Shown here one piece after another: positions 1 through 9,066 of a stretch of 64,000 nucleotides of DNA (within the stretch, counting starts at the first letter, position 1; each line of letters begins with the position of its first letter). The translations under genes and the position numbers were made by a program. The notes below the pieces were generated by a model. That model worked only from the letters and a program-made list of their open reading frames with translations. It made no database searches and was not told the origin of the DNA. The stretch is from Microbacteriaceae bacterium VKM Ac-2854. GTDB taxonomy: Bacteria > Actinomycetota > Actinomycetes > Actinomycetales > Microbacteriaceae. The stretch is from assembly GCA_013205085.1 (NCBI GenBank), contig JABMLH010000004.1:1-64000 (forward strand). The letters are read 5' to 3'.

Positions 1-1166
1 CGCTGGGTGCGACCGAGGTTGAGTACCACGCCGTCATCGGTCATCGTGATCGGCGCGATCCCGTCCGCGCAGGCGGTCGTGCGCACGAATGCGGCGGACA
101 CGACGTCGCGGGAGGTGCCGAGCACCCCGAGCCCGTCGTCGGCGGCGTCGGCCGCGGTGTCATCGAGAGCGTCGAAGCCCTCCTCGTCGAGGGTCACTCC
201 TGCTTCGTCGGCGGGGTGGAACTCGGTGGCGCGGATGATCACCGCGACCGGAGCACCCTGACGCGGCAGTGCATCCTTGTCGGTGGTGACCGCGATACGC
301 AGGGCGGCTCCGAGCGCGTCGTGCCACAGCTGCGGCACCGTCGGCGCATCCTCCGCCTCGGACTGATCCGTGAATCGGGGCTGGCGCAGTGCCGCGGCGA
401 CGACGCCGTCGCAGAGGGTGCGCAGGTTCTCCGCCACGTCCGCGGTCAGGAACCCGGACACCCGGTGCATCCCGTCCTCCGCCGGCCCGATGCTCAGCGC
501 GCGGCGGGCGAAGCTGCGGCGTTCGCGGGAGAGCAGCAGCGTGCGATCGAGCCCGTCGCGGCGGTACTTCGCCTCCTTCAGCAGCACCTCCGGCGTCATA
601 GCGCCGCGGTCGCGAACCTGAACCAGCAGGTCGCGGATCGCGCCGGCGAGCGCGTGCCCGGTGACGTCCGGGGTGGGCGCCCCGATCCCGCGGATGATCG
701 CTGCGGCGCCCGCGGCGGAGAGCAGTCCGGCTTCCACGAACCGGGAGATCGCGGCGTTCCATCCCGACGCGCACGCGCAGAACGCGCCCCCGCGGCAGGC
801 CTCGCCCAGCGGATCCGCAGAGGCCAGTTCGGTCGGAGTGACGGCCAGTAGCGTCCCGACCTCGATCGCTCCCGCCGTCTCCCGCTTGGACGCCCCGGTC
901 ATCCCCGCGATCAGCTCGACCGCATCCTTCGCACCCGACCGCTTCGCCAACGACTCCGCCCCCAACTCCGGCATCGAGCGCCGCGCGATCTCCGCACACA
1001 CCGCCGCGGACGCGACCCCGTGCGCCCTCCCGATCGCCCCCAACACCTCCACCAACCGCAGCGCATCTCCATCGCCCAGCCCGGGAAGCGATGCCGCGCC
1101 CGCCGGGAGCGGGGTGTCGAGCTGGGTACTCGCGATCCGCCAGATCGTGTCGATGAGAGGTTCCAT
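1..1166 (-). CDS. DUF222 / HNH endonuclease family protein (3' end outside window)
   Basis: The minus-strand frame is open from an ATG at 1166 to the window edge, giving about 388 residues with no stop. It carries the DUF222 region: a helical segment around residues 70-110 (AKRSGAKDAVELIAGMTG), an ARRALSIGPAEDGMHRVSG stretch, and the edge residues VVLNLGRTQR. That last motif normally lies just before the HNH nuclease motif, which would therefore be outside the window. Actinobacteria carry many copies of this family, and their exact role is not established. Plus-strand open frames here are antisense shadows. Family assignment is from memory of the motifs; nuclease function is not visible here. 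Confidence 0.85.
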   Translation of the reverse strand, partial: MEPLIDTIWRIASTQLDTPLPAGAASLPGLGDGDALRLVEVLGAIGRAHGVASAAVCAEIARRSMPELGAESLAKRSGAKDAVELIAGMTGASKRETAGAIEVGTLLAVTPTELASADPLGEACRGGAFCACASGWNAAISRFVEAGLLSAAGAAAIIRGIGAPTPDVTGHALAGAIRDLLVQVRDRGAMTPEVLLKEAKYRRDGLDRTLLLSRERRSFARRALSIGPAEDGMHRVSGFLTADVAENLRTLCDGVVAAALRQPRFTDQSEAEDAPTVPQLWHDALGAALRIAVTTDKDALPRQGAPVAVIIRATEFHPADEAGVTLDEEGFDALDDTAADAADDGLGVLGTSRDVVSAAFVRTTACADGIAPITMTDDGVVLNLGRTQ

Positions 1167-1277
1167 ACGAACAATGCTCGCATCTATCTTCGAGTCGAGC
1201 AAGGCTCAAAGCGAGCAAATTGCGCCAGGATTCGAACGCTTACGCGCCGCGCAGCGCGACGGAGAACCGGGCGTTTC

Positions 1278-1832
1278 CTAGCGCGTGATGCGCGCGCGGA
1301 TCGGGTCGAGCAACGATTCCGCGGCCCACGTCGCAGCATCGGCGATGTCGCGTCCGCTCATTCCGAGCTCGCGCCGCATGCTCACCCAGGTCGTTGAGGA
1401 GTCGAGGTGGCACAGCGCCGCGACGAGGTCTCGCCGTTCCCGATCGTCCAGCGCCGGCACCTCCTCGCGCAGCATCCGTTCGAACCGCTCCCGGCTCGGC
1501 GCCGCGTCGGCCCCGTTCACGCCGCGCATCGCGGTCTCGGCGACGACGTGAGCGAGCTCGGGATGGCGGTCGTACGCCTCCATCGCCTCGCGGATCGCGA
1601 TCGGAACGTCGAAGATCGACTCCGCCGCGTGCACCGTGAAAACCGTCTGCTCGATCCACGCCGAAGTCGCCAGCAGCAGCTCGGCCCGCGTCGGGTAGTA
1701 GCGGAAGATGGTGCGCTCCCCCACACCCGCCCGGAGCGCTATGAGGCGGATCGAGACGTCGTCGGTGCCGACCTCCTCGATCAGTTCCGAGTAGGCCGAC
1801 AGGATCGATGTCTGGGTGGCGGACAGCGCCAC
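1278..1832 (-). CDS. TetR/AcrR-family regulator
   Basis: This is a 184-residue protein with an N-terminal helix-turn-helix (VSIRLIALRAGVGERTIFRYY, about residues 25-45) and a helical ligand domain of normal TetR length. The GTG start at 1832 overlaps the TAG stop of the preceding tetR by one base (TAGTG), so translation is probably coupled. Reading further upstream in this frame only gives a shadow of that neighbour. Two consecutive tetR genes in one unit suggest a duplicated or heterodimer-type regulator, which is inference. No operator was recognised, and the target is unknown; the upstream permease is the obvious candidate. Confidence 0.85.
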   Translation of the reverse strand: MALSATQTSILSAYSELIEEVGTDDVSIRLIALRAGVGERTIFRYYPTRAELLLATSAWIEQTVFTVHAAESIFDVPIAIREAMEAYDRHPELAHVVAETAMRGVNGADAAPSRERFERMLREEVPALDDRERRDLVAALCHLDSSTTWVSMRRELGMSGRDIADAATWAAESLLDPIRARITR

Positions 1833-2395
1833 TACGCGGCCCAACTCGCTTCCGGCGCCGTCGCGAACACCTGGCGCAGCGCGCGGTCGAAGGCCTCGAA
1901 GGTCTCGTCGGCGTTCAGATCGAACCCCGCTCGCATCCGGGCCCAGAAGATCGGCGACGCGAAGTAGCGGGCGGCCGCAGCGATGCGCAGCGTGTCGCGA
2001 TGGTTCAACGTCGGGGCCGCCTCGGCGAGCATCGCGAGGATGGCGACCGTGATCGGAGCCGCCTTCGCCTCCGTCGTCGGTGAGAGGGCCGCGCCGCGCG
2101 CGGCGACGAAGGCGTGCCCCGGCGAAAGCCCGTACGCGCGGAACCGCTCGCGCACCGCCGAGCGGAATTCCTCGGGCGTGTGGAACTCGGCCAGCGGGAA
2201 CTTCTCCGCCTCGATCCATCGCGCCAACGCTTCCAGCAGGTGCGATCGCGTGGGGAAGCGGCGGTAGATCGTGCGCTCGGAGATTCCGGAGGCTTCGGCG
2301 AGGTCGGGGTAGGAGATGTCCTCGAAGGTGTGCTCGCGCAACAGGGCGACGGCGCTATCGAGGATCGCGGCCTGGGTGTCGCCCGACTCTTCCAT
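1832..2395 (-). CDS. TetR/AcrR-family regulator
   Basis: This 187-residue TetR protein has its HTH near residues 25-47 (ISYPDLAEASGISERTIYRRF). An upstream ATG exists at 2401, but GAGAGGG lies about 6 nt before the ATG at 2395, so MEESGDTQ is taken as the start. The gene overlaps the end of the NCS1 permease by 41 nt and its stop overlaps the GTG of the next tetR, giving the order permease-tetR-tetR. Its HTH resembles the next protein's (SERTIYRRFPTR versus GERTIFRYYPTR), so the pair probably arose by duplication. Confidence 0.82.
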   Translation of the reverse strand: MEESGDTQAAILDSAVALLREHTFEDISYPDLAEASGISERTIYRRFPTRSHLLEALARWIEAEKFPLAEFHTPEEFRSAVRERFRAYGLSPGHAFVAARGAALSPTTEAKAAPITVAILAMLAEAAPTLNHRDTLRIAAAARYFASPIFWARMRAGFDLNADETFEAFDRALRQVFATAPEASWAA

Positions 2396-4085
2396 CACCA
2401 TCCCTCTCGTTCGCGGACCAGCGCGGCTCAGCATCGATGTGCCGTTCTTCCGGCTCCGTCGGGAGCAGGTGTCGACCGGTCTTGTCGAGCGTCAGCGCGA
2501 GCGAGGAGACGTACTGGACCTCGCCATCCGGCCCCGGCTCGCTCGACGCCAGCATATCCGGTCGTTCGAAAACGTAGCCTGTGACGTGACAGCGAAGCCG
2601 CTCGCCAGAAGGATTGCCGTCCGCGTCCAGGATGGGCGTCGGGATGCCGTCGCTGCGACGTCGCAGGTAGTAGCGGCCGCGGGTGAGAATCGCCATCAGC
2701 GGTGTCACCACGAGGGCGACGCCGATCGCGACCAGCACCGAGAACGGTCGCATCGCGGGCCCCGCGAGGCCGGCGAAGCACGCGAGCGAGAGCACGGACG
2801 CGAGGCCGACGGAGGTGAGCCCGACCGGATTCCAGTTGTGCAGCATCCCGCGCCGGAACTCCGGGAAACGCGGCGAGAGCTTCAGCAGGTACTTGTTGAT
2901 CACGATGTCGGCCGAGATCGTGACCAGCCACGCCATCACCACGTTCGCGTACAGGCTCAGCACGAAGGTGATCAGGGAGAAGACGTCCATCAGCATCAGC
3001 GCGAGGGCGATCGAGAGGTTGAACAGCACAAAAACGGTGCGGCCGGGGTAGCGCTTGCGCACTCGCGTGAACACGTTGGACCAGGCGAGCGAGCCCGAGT
3101 AGGCGTTCGTCACGTTGATCTTCACCTGCGCGATCACGATCAGCACGAGGGCGAGCACCAGCGCGATCCAGTCGGGCAGCAGTGACTGGTACATACCGAG
3201 GAACTGCTTCACCGGCTCGACCGCGCGGTCGCCGATCGACGGGTCCACCTTCATCACGAGGTAGACGGCGAGGAACACCCCGATCACCTGCTTCGTGCCG
3301 CTGAACAGCACCCAGCCCGGCCCGCTGAACAGGAACGCCGCCCACCACGAGCGCCGGTTCGCGCCGGTCCGCGGCGGCATCACCCGGATGTAGTCGATCT
3401 GCTCCGCGAGCTGCGGGGTGAGTGCGAAGCACACCGCTGCGCTGCCGACGATGGCGCTGAAGCTGACGTCACCGCCGGATTCGCCCGGGAACGCCAGGAA
3501 ATCGCTGACGGCGTCCGGCTGAGTGACCACGATCCACAGCAGCGGGGCGAGCGCGAGCACCAGCCACAGCGGCGTCGTCCAGAAGTGCAGTCGCTCCAGC
3601 GCCTTCATCCCGGAGATGACGAACGGGATGACCACCACCGTCGAGACCAGGTAGCCGGCGGGGAGCGGCAGGCCGACCGCGACCTCGAGCCCCTGCGCCA
3701 TGATCGCGCCCTCCAGGGCGAAGAAGATGCAGGTGAAGCCGGCGAAGATCACCGTCGTGATGATCGAGCCGTAGTAGCCGAAGCCGGAGCCGCGGGCGAT
3801 CAGGTCGAGATCGAGGTTGTAGCGTGCGGCGTAGAACGCGACGGGCAGGCCGACGGCGAAGATGACCACGGAGGCGAGCAGGATGCCGAGCATCGCGTTC
3901 GTCGTGCCGTGTTGCAGGCCCACGCTCGCGCCGATCGAGAAGTCGGCCAGGAACGCGATCGAGCCGAGGGCCGTGCCGCCGACGGAGACGGCGCTCCAGC
4001 GCCGGAACGAGCGTGGCACGTAGCGGAACGCGTAGTCCTCGAGGCTGTCCTCGGCGGCAGCGCGTGCATCATCGGCCCGAGCCAC
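2355..4085 (-). CDS. NCS1-family nucleobase:cation symporter-like permease
   Basis: This is a roughly 576-residue membrane protein with about 12 hydrophobic segments and the NCS1 (purine-cytosine permease) layout. It starts SLEDYAFRYVPRSFRRW, followed by a first helix GGTALGSIAFLADFSIGAS. The final ~100 residues are a hydrophilic cytoplasmic tail, longer than in CodB-type members. The GTG at 4085 is chosen because GGAGG lies 8 nt upstream; a GTG at 4094 would overlap that site. A hairpin separates it from urtE, so it probably has its own promoter. Next to a urea transporter, a substrate such as a purine, allantoin or hydantoin is plausible but not shown. Confidence 0.8.
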   Translation of the reverse strand: MARADDARAAAEDSLEDYAFRYVPRSFRRWSAVSVGGTALGSIAFLADFSIGASVGLQHGTTNAMLGILLASVVIFAVGLPVAFYAARYNLDLDLIARGSGFGYYGSIITTVIFAGFTCIFFALEGAIMAQGLEVAVGLPLPAGYLVSTVVVIPFVISGMKALERLHFWTTPLWLVLALAPLLWIVVTQPDAVSDFLAFPGESGGDVSFSAIVGSAAVCFALTPQLAEQIDYIRVMPPRTGANRRSWWAAFLFSGPGWVLFSGTKQVIGVFLAVYLVMKVDPSIGDRAVEPVKQFLGMYQSLLPDWIALVLALVLIVIAQVKINVTNAYSGSLAWSNVFTRVRKRYPGRTVFVLFNLSIALALMLMDVFSLITFVLSLYANVVMAWLVTISADIVINKYLLKLSPRFPEFRRGMLHNWNPVGLTSVGLASVLSLACFAGLAGPAMRPFSVLVAIGVALVVTPLMAILTRGRYYLRRRSDGIPTPILDADGNPSGERLRCHVTGYVFERPDMLASSEPGPDGEVQYVSSLALTLDKTGRHLLPTEPEERHIDAEPRWSANERDGDGRVGRHPGRDPR

Positions 4086-4175
4086 CAGCGTCACCTCCGC
4101 GATTCGCGATGCCGCCAGTCTGCCGCGGGGGTGTTTCGTGCGCGTTGCGGTGAGGATTCGAGTGGCGCACGCGAT

Positions 4176-4213
4176 GCGCGCCTCTTAACTCCGCGCAGGG
4201 TTCCGAGGCGCGC
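4176..4213 (-). terminator. Hairpin after urtE, probable terminator of the urt operon
   Basis: GCGCGCCTC (4176-4184) and GAGGCGCGC (4205-4213) form a perfect 9-bp stem around a 20-nt loop, 10 nt downstream of the urtE stop on the minus strand. There is no long U-tract, so intrinsic termination is inferred from position and stem strength. Confidence 0.45.
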
Positions 4214-4223
4214 GTCGGGTCAC

Positions 4224-4910
4224 TCAGATCACCATCGCGTCGCGAACGCTGCTCAGCGCGGTCGCGCCGCCCGAGCCGGTCTGCGTCACCTGGCCCGACG
4301 CGAGCACGGCGTACTTGTCCGCCGCCTCCAGTGCGAAACCGATGTGCTGCTCCACCAGCAGCACGCTCAGCCCCTCCTCGGCGAGCGCGATGATGGTCTG
4401 CTCGATCTCGGCGACGATGGTCGGCTGGATGCCCTCCGTCGGCTCGTCCAGGATGAGCAGCTTCGGCTCGGTGATCAGCGCCCGCGCGATCGCGAGCTGC
4501 TGGCGCTGCCCGCCCGAGAGCAGGCCCGCCTTGCGCGTGGCGAATTCGGCGAGCGCCGGGAACCGCTCCAGCATCTCCGCGATCTTCGCCTTGCCGCCCC
4601 GGCGCCCATCCGCGATGAGCTGCAGGTTCTCCATCGTGGTCAGTTGCGCGAACGACTGCTGGCCCTGCGCCACATAGGCCATGCCGCGCTTGACCCGGCG
4701 GTTCGGCGCCAGGTTCGTCACGTCCTCCCCATCGAAGAGGACCGTGCCACGGGTCGGCTTGATCAGCCCGATCGTGGCGCGCAGCAGGGTGGTCTTGCCG
4801 GCGCCGTTGTGACCGAGCACCGCCACGACCTTCTCCGAGCTCGGGATGCTCACCCCGCGCAGCACGCTGGTGCGGCCGTAGCCGGCGTCGATGTCGACGA
4901 TCTCGAGCAT
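4224..4910 (-). CDS. urtE: Urea ABC transporter ATP-binding protein UrtE
   Basis: This 228-residue LivF-type ATPase is the last gene of urtABCDE. Visible motifs are Walker A (GHNGAGKTT, about residues 34-42), a Q-loop region (YVAQGQQSF), the LSGGQRQQLAIARAL signature, Walker B (LLILDEPTEGIQP) and the H-loop (VEQHIGF). EPTEGIQP is characteristic of UrtE. The ATG at 4910 overlaps the urtD stop (ATGA). The protein would couple ATP hydrolysis to import through UrtBC, as a heterodimer with UrtD on the inner face of the membrane. Confidence 0.93.
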   Translation of the reverse strand: MLEIVDIDAGYGRTSVLRGVSIPSSEKVVAVLGHNGAGKTTLLRATIGLIKPTRGTVLFDGEDVTNLAPNRRVKRGMAYVAQGQQSFAQLTTMENLQLIADGRRGGKAKIAEMLERFPALAEFATRKAGLLSGGQRQQLAIARALITEPKLLILDEPTEGIQPTIVAEIEQTIIALAEEGLSVLLVEQHIGFALEAADKYAVLASGQVTQTGSGGATALSSVRDAMVI

Positions 4911-5665
4911 CAGTGGTTCCCTTCCATCGTTGCGCCGGCCGTACCGAGGTAGACCGCCTGCACCCGCGGATCCGCCTGCACCTCGGCAACGGATCCCTCG
5001 CTCAGCACCTGCCCCTGGTGCAGCACCGTCACCCGCGTCGCGAATCGGCGCATGAAGTCCATGTCGTGCTCGACGACCACCACCGCGCGGCCGACGGCGA
5101 CCCGACCGAGCAGCTCGCCGGTCGCGGTGCGCTCGTCCTGACTCATACCGGCGACGGGTTCGTCCAGCAGCAGCAGCTTCGCGTCCTGCACCAGTAGCAT
5201 CGCGATCTCGAGCCACTGCTTCTGCCCGTGCGAGAGGATGCCCGCCGGCGTCTCGCGCTCGCCGCTCAGACCGGTCTCCTCCATCGCCCGCTCGATCGCC
5301 GGGTCGATGCCGCGCCGGGCCCGCAGCAGCGAGATCGCCGAGCGGTGCAGACCCGCGGCGATGTCGAGGTTCTGCAGCACGGTGAGCTTCTCGAAGACGC
5401 TCGCGGTCTGGAAGGTGCGACCGACGCCGAGCCGGACGATCCGGTGCGCCGGCTTGCCGAGCAGCTCCTGGCCGCCGAGCTTGGCGGATCCGCTGCCCTT
5501 CGAGAGGCCCGTGATCGCGTCGATGCAGGTGGTCTTGCCGGCCCCGTTCGGCCCGATCAGGAACCGGACCTCGCCGGGGTGGGCGTCGAACGACACTCCC
5601 CCGACGGCGACGAAACCGTCGAACTCGACGCGCAGCCCGTCGACGACGAGCGATTCGGCGCTCAC
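4910..5665 (-). CDS. urtD: Urea ABC transporter ATP-binding protein UrtD
   Basis: This 251-residue LivG-type ATPase has Walker A (IGPNGAGKTT, about residues 34-43), the variant signature LSHGQKQWLEIAM typical of UrtD, Walker B (KLLLLDEPVAGMS) and H-loop (VVEHDMDF). The GTG at 5665 overlaps the urtC stop (GTGA); the open frame extends upstream only as an antisense-free shadow of urtC. It pairs with UrtE to energise urea uptake. Confidence 0.93.
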   Translation of the reverse strand: MSAESLVVDGLRVEFDGFVAVGGVSFDAHPGEVRFLIGPNGAGKTTCIDAITGLSKGSGSAKLGGQELLGKPAHRIVRLGVGRTFQTASVFEKLTVLQNLDIAAGLHRSAISLLRARRGIDPAIERAMEETGLSGERETPAGILSHGQKQWLEIAMLLVQDAKLLLLDEPVAGMSQDERTATGELLGRVAVGRAVVVVEHDMDFMRRFATRVTVLHQGQVLSEGSVAEVQADPRVQAVYLGTAGATMEGNH

Positions 5666-6801
5666 TTCTGCACTTCTTCCAGCGTCGAGCCGTCGAGCGT
5701 GGCGGCCGGCGCCACCGTCGTGTTGTCGGACGGATCCTTCGGGCGTCCGCGCCAGAGCGCATCCTTCGCTCTCACCAGCAGCGACGACAGCCCCATCGGC
5801 AGGAACAGCGTCACCAGGATGAAGACGAGGCCGAGGATGTAGATCCAGCCCTCCGGCCACCCGGAGCCGAGGCTGGACTGCCCCCAGCCGATCGCCATCG
5901 CTCCCAGCGCCGGGCCGAAGAGCGACGCACGCCCGCCCAGCGCGACGCCCGCGATCATCAGAATGGACGCCGAGGCGCCGATCTCGGCCGGTGTGATGAT
6001 GCCCACGATCGGCACGAACATCGCCCCCGCGATGCTCGCCATCACGGCGGCGATCACGAAGGCGAACAGCTTGACGTTCGCGGGGTCGTAGCCGAGGAAG
6101 CGCACGCGCTCCTCCGCATCCCGTGTCGCGATCAGCAGCTCGCCGAAGCGGCTGCGGTTCAGCTGCCAGACCGCGAGCAGGCACAGGATCAACAGGCCCG
6201 CCGCGATCATAAAGACCATGACCTTGTTGCCCGGGTCGCTCAGCACGTAGCCGAAGAAGTACTGGAAGTCGCTGAGGCCGGTGTCGCCGCCGGTCTCGCG
6301 GATGGTCGAGCTGATCAGCACGGCGAGCGCCACTGCGAGCGCCTGGGTCAGGATCGCGAAGTACGCGCCCTTCACCCGGCGCTTGAACAGCGCGTAGCCG
6401 AGGATCGACGCCACGATGATCGGGAGGAGCAGGATGGCCAGCAGCGTGAAGAGGTCGCTGCGGAACGGTTCCCAGAACGCGGGCAGCGGTGCCAGCGGGT
6501 CGTACAGGATCATAAAGACCGGCAGGCTGTCGGGGCCGGCGGTCTCGAGCGTGAGGTGCATCGCCATGGCGTAGGCGCCGAGGCCGAAGAACACGCCCTG
6601 CCCCATCACGAGCATGCCGCCGCGGCCCCAGGCCAGGCCGATGCCGACCGCCGCGATCGCCCACGCGCAGTACTTGCCGAGGTTGCTGAGCCAGTGATCC
6701 GCCAGCACGGCGGGCGCCACGCCCAGCAGCAGCACGGCGAACACCGCGATACCGACGAGCGGCCACGGGATGCCGGGCCTGCTGTTCTTGGTGATGGTCA
6801 T
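5662..6801 (-). CDS. urtC: Urea ABC transporter permease UrtC
   Basis: This 379-residue membrane protein of the LivM type has about ten hydrophobic segments. The ATG at 6801 overlaps the urtB stop (ATGA), and the longer open frame is only shadow. The conserved LLIATRDAEERVRFLGYDPANVKLFAF region is the EAA-like cytoplasmic loop that contacts the ATPases. YFAILTQALAVALAVLISS and GRASLFGPALGA are further LivM/UrtC landmarks. It forms the translocation channel with UrtB. Confidence 0.93.
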   Translation of the reverse strand: MTITKNSRPGIPWPLVGIAVFAVLLLGVAPAVLADHWLSNLGKYCAWAIAAVGIGLAWGRGGMLVMGQGVFFGLGAYAMAMHLTLETAGPDSLPVFMILYDPLAPLPAFWEPFRSDLFTLLAILLLPIIVASILGYALFKRRVKGAYFAILTQALAVALAVLISSTIRETGGDTGLSDFQYFFGYVLSDPGNKVMVFMIAAGLLILCLLAVWQLNRSRFGELLIATRDAEERVRFLGYDPANVKLFAFVIAAVMASIAGAMFVPIVGIITPAEIGASASILMIAGVALGGRASLFGPALGAMAIGWGQSSLGSGWPEGWIYILGLVFILVTLFLPMGLSSLLVRAKDALWRGRPKDPSDNTTVAPAATLDGSTLEEVQK

Positions 6802-7682
6802 GCCAGCCCCCTGGTGCGCACGGTGAAGAGTCCTTGCGGTCGGAATTGCAGGAAGACCACCACGAGCGCGAAGGCCAGCACTTGCGCGAGGCTTCCGGTC
6901 GTCCAGTCGGCGAACAACGACATCGCGATGCCCACGACCAGCGCGGCGATGATCGTGCCCTTGATCTGTCCGATGCCGCCGGCGACCACCACGAGGAACG
7001 CCGGGATGATGTATTGCGCGCCCATCTGCGAGTTGGTGCCGCCGATCAGGGAGGCGGCCACACCGGCGACGCCGGCCAGTCCCGATCCCACGAAGAACGT
7101 GATGCGGTCGACCGTCTTGGTCGGCACGCCGCTCGTCTCGGCCAGGTCGCGGTTCTGCACGGTCGCGCGGATCCGCCGGCCGAAGGAGGAGTACTTCAGC
7201 CAGGCGGCCAGCGCGGCCACGCAGGCGGCGGCGAGCACGATGGTGAAGACCTGGCGCAACGGCCACTCGTAACCGAGCACGCTCAGCTGGCCGTCGAGCC
7301 ACTGCGGCTTCTCGACCGGCACCCCCTGCGCCGGGAAGATCTGCAGGGCGGCCTGCTGCAGGATCAGGCTGACGCCCACCGTGACCAGCAGCGTGTCCAG
7401 TGGTCGCCGGTACATCCACTGGATGATCGTGATCTCCAGCAGCAGTCCGAGGATGCCCGCGCCCACGAACGCGAGCGGCAGCGCCAGCGGGATGGAGAGG
7501 TTGCTCGACGTGACCACCTGCTGGGTGAGGTAGGCGATGAACGCGCCGGCCATCAGGAACTCGCCGTGCGCCATGTTGATCACCCCCATCTGCCCGAAGG
7601 TCAGCGTGAGGCCGAGGGCCGCGAGCAGCAGCAGCGCGCCCAGCGCGGTGCCGTTCAGGAGCGGCGGTACGAGTGCATCCAC
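6798..7682 (-). CDS. urtB: Urea ABC transporter permease UrtB
   Basis: This 294-residue LivH-type permease starts at a GTG at 7682. The N-terminus LTLTFGQMGVINMAHGEFLM is the classic branched-chain/urea permease motif, and the ATVQNRDLAETSGVPTKTVDR loop is the EAA-like contact for the ATPase. About eight hydrophobic segments are present. An 82-nt gap with a weak purine-rich site separates it from urtA. It forms the membrane channel with UrtC. Confidence 0.93.
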   Translation of the reverse strand: MDALVPPLLNGTALGALLLLAALGLTLTFGQMGVINMAHGEFLMAGAFIAYLTQQVVTSSNLSIPLALPLAFVGAGILGLLLEITIIQWMYRRPLDTLLVTVGVSLILQQAALQIFPAQGVPVEKPQWLDGQLSVLGYEWPLRQVFTIVLAAACVAALAAWLKYSSFGRRIRATVQNRDLAETSGVPTKTVDRITFFVGSGLAGVAGVAASLIGGTNSQMGAQYIIPAFLVVVAGGIGQIKGTIIAALVVGIAMSLFADWTTGSLAQVLAFALVVVFLQFRPQGLFTVRTRGLA

Positions 7683-7764
7683 GTGCGATCTCTCTCTGTG
7701 CCGGAGGTGGGTGGAGCGGAGGGAGCGCGGGGCCCCGTCGCCGAGGCCCCGCGCGGTGCCGTGG

Positions 7765-9066
7765 CTATCCGGCCGAGGCGACGAGTGCCTTGCGGACGTC
7801 CTCGGGGAACCAGTCGTAACCCTCGAGGTACGGGTCGGGCTCGATCACGCCGTCGGAGGACCAGACGATGTCGAACTGGTTCTCGGCGTTGATCTTGCCG
7901 ATGTGACCCTGCTTGGAGATGTGGTGGTTGTCGCCGTCCAGCGTGACGGTGCCCTCGGGGGCGTCGAAGCTGATGTCGCCCGACTTCGCCGCCGCGTTCA
8001 CGTCGTCGACCTCGAACGAGCCGGCCTTCTCCACCAGCTCCTTGTAGAGGTAGAGCGAGATGTATGCCGCCTCCATCGGGTCGGAGGTCACGCCGCTGCT
8101 GCCGGGGTAGGCCTTCCAGTCCTCGATGAACTTCGTGTTCGCGGGGCTCTCCAGCGACTGGAAGTAGTTCCAGGAGGCGTAGTTGCCGGTGACCTCGTGG
8201 CCCATGGCCGGCGCCTCCTCCTCAGCGATCGACACCGAGATGATCGGCGTCGTCTCGGGGGTGAGTCCGGCGTCGTAGTAGGCCTTGATGAAGCCGACGT
8301 TGGAGGAGCCGTTGATCGTGTTGAACACGAAGTCGGGGTCCGCCGCGACGATCTTCGAGACCTGCGTGGTCCAGTCGTCCTTGTCCAGCGGCACGTACTC
8401 CTCGCCGACGATCTCGATGCCGAGCTCGGCCGCGTAGAGCTTGATGATCGCGTTCGCCGTGCGCGGGAAGACGTAGTCGGACCCGGCGAGGAAGAGCGTC
8501 TTCACCCCCTGCGAGGCGAGGTAGTCCATGGCCGGCAGGATCTGCTGGTTCGTGGTCGCGCCGGTGTAATAGATGTTCGGCGAGGCCTCGAGCCCCTCGT
8601 ACTGCACCGGGTAGAAGAACAGACCGTTGTTCTCCTCGACGACCGGCTTGACGGCCTTGCGGGAGGAGGAGGTCCAGCCGCCGAAGATCGCGGCGACGCA
8701 GTCCTGCGTGAGCAGCTTCTCGGTCTTCTCCGCGAAGGTCGGCCAGTCGGTCGCGCCGTCTTCCTGCACGTACTCGATCTGCTTGCCGAGGATGCCGCCA
8801 TCGGCGTTGATCTCGTCGGCGGCCATGTGCAGCACGTTCGAGACGGTCTTCTCGGAGATGGCCATGCCACCGGTGAGCGAGTTGAGGAAGCCGAGCTTGA
8901 TCGTGTCGCCGGAGGTGTCGATGCAGCTCTCGGCGGCCGGGGCGGCGGTGGCCCCGGCGGAGTCGCCGGCGCGGGCGCCGCATCCGGAGAGGATCAGCGC
9001 CGTGGTCGCGGCGATCGCGCCGACGGTGAGGAGGGACGAGAGACGCCCTCGGGGTGTTCTGGGCAT
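7765..9066 (-). CDS. urtA: Urea ABC transporter substrate-binding lipoprotein UrtA
   Basis: This 433-residue protein has a lipoprotein signal peptide: basic start MPRTPRGR, hydrophobic core, and lipobox LSGC with the lipidated Cys near residue 29. The mature part is a type I periplasmic-binding-protein fold with IKLGFLNSLTGGMAISE at the start of domain 1 and FGGWTSSSRKAVKPVVE, NGLFFYPVQYEG and GSDYVFPR motifs typical of UrtA. GGAG lies 8 nt before the ATG. The operon gives a complete urea importer, but no urease gene lies in the window. Confidence 0.94.
   Translation of the reverse strand: MPRTPRGRLSSLLTVGAIAATTALILSGCGARAGDSAGATAAPAAESCIDTSGDTIKLGFLNSLTGGMAISEKTVSNVLHMAADEINADGGILGKQIEYVQEDGATDWPTFAEKTEKLLTQDCVAAIFGGWTSSSRKAVKPVVEENNGLFFYPVQYEGLEASPNIYYTGATTNQQILPAMDYLASQGVKTLFLAGSDYVFPRTANAIIKLYAAELGIEIVGEEYVPLDKDDWTTQVSKIVAADPDFVFNTINGSSNVGFIKAYYDAGLTPETTPIISVSIAEEEAPAMGHEVTGNYASWNYFQSLESPANTKFIEDWKAYPGSSGVTSDPMEAAYISLYLYKELVEKAGSFEVDDVNAAAKSGDISFDAPEGTVTLDGDNHHISKQGHIGKINAENQFDIVWSSDGVIEPDPYLEGYDWFPEDVRKALVASAG

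Noticed and set aside
1167-1277. SOS/LexA box before the DUF222 gene
   Set aside because: Only half-sites (GTTCG) are present; the spacing does not match a LexA palindrome.
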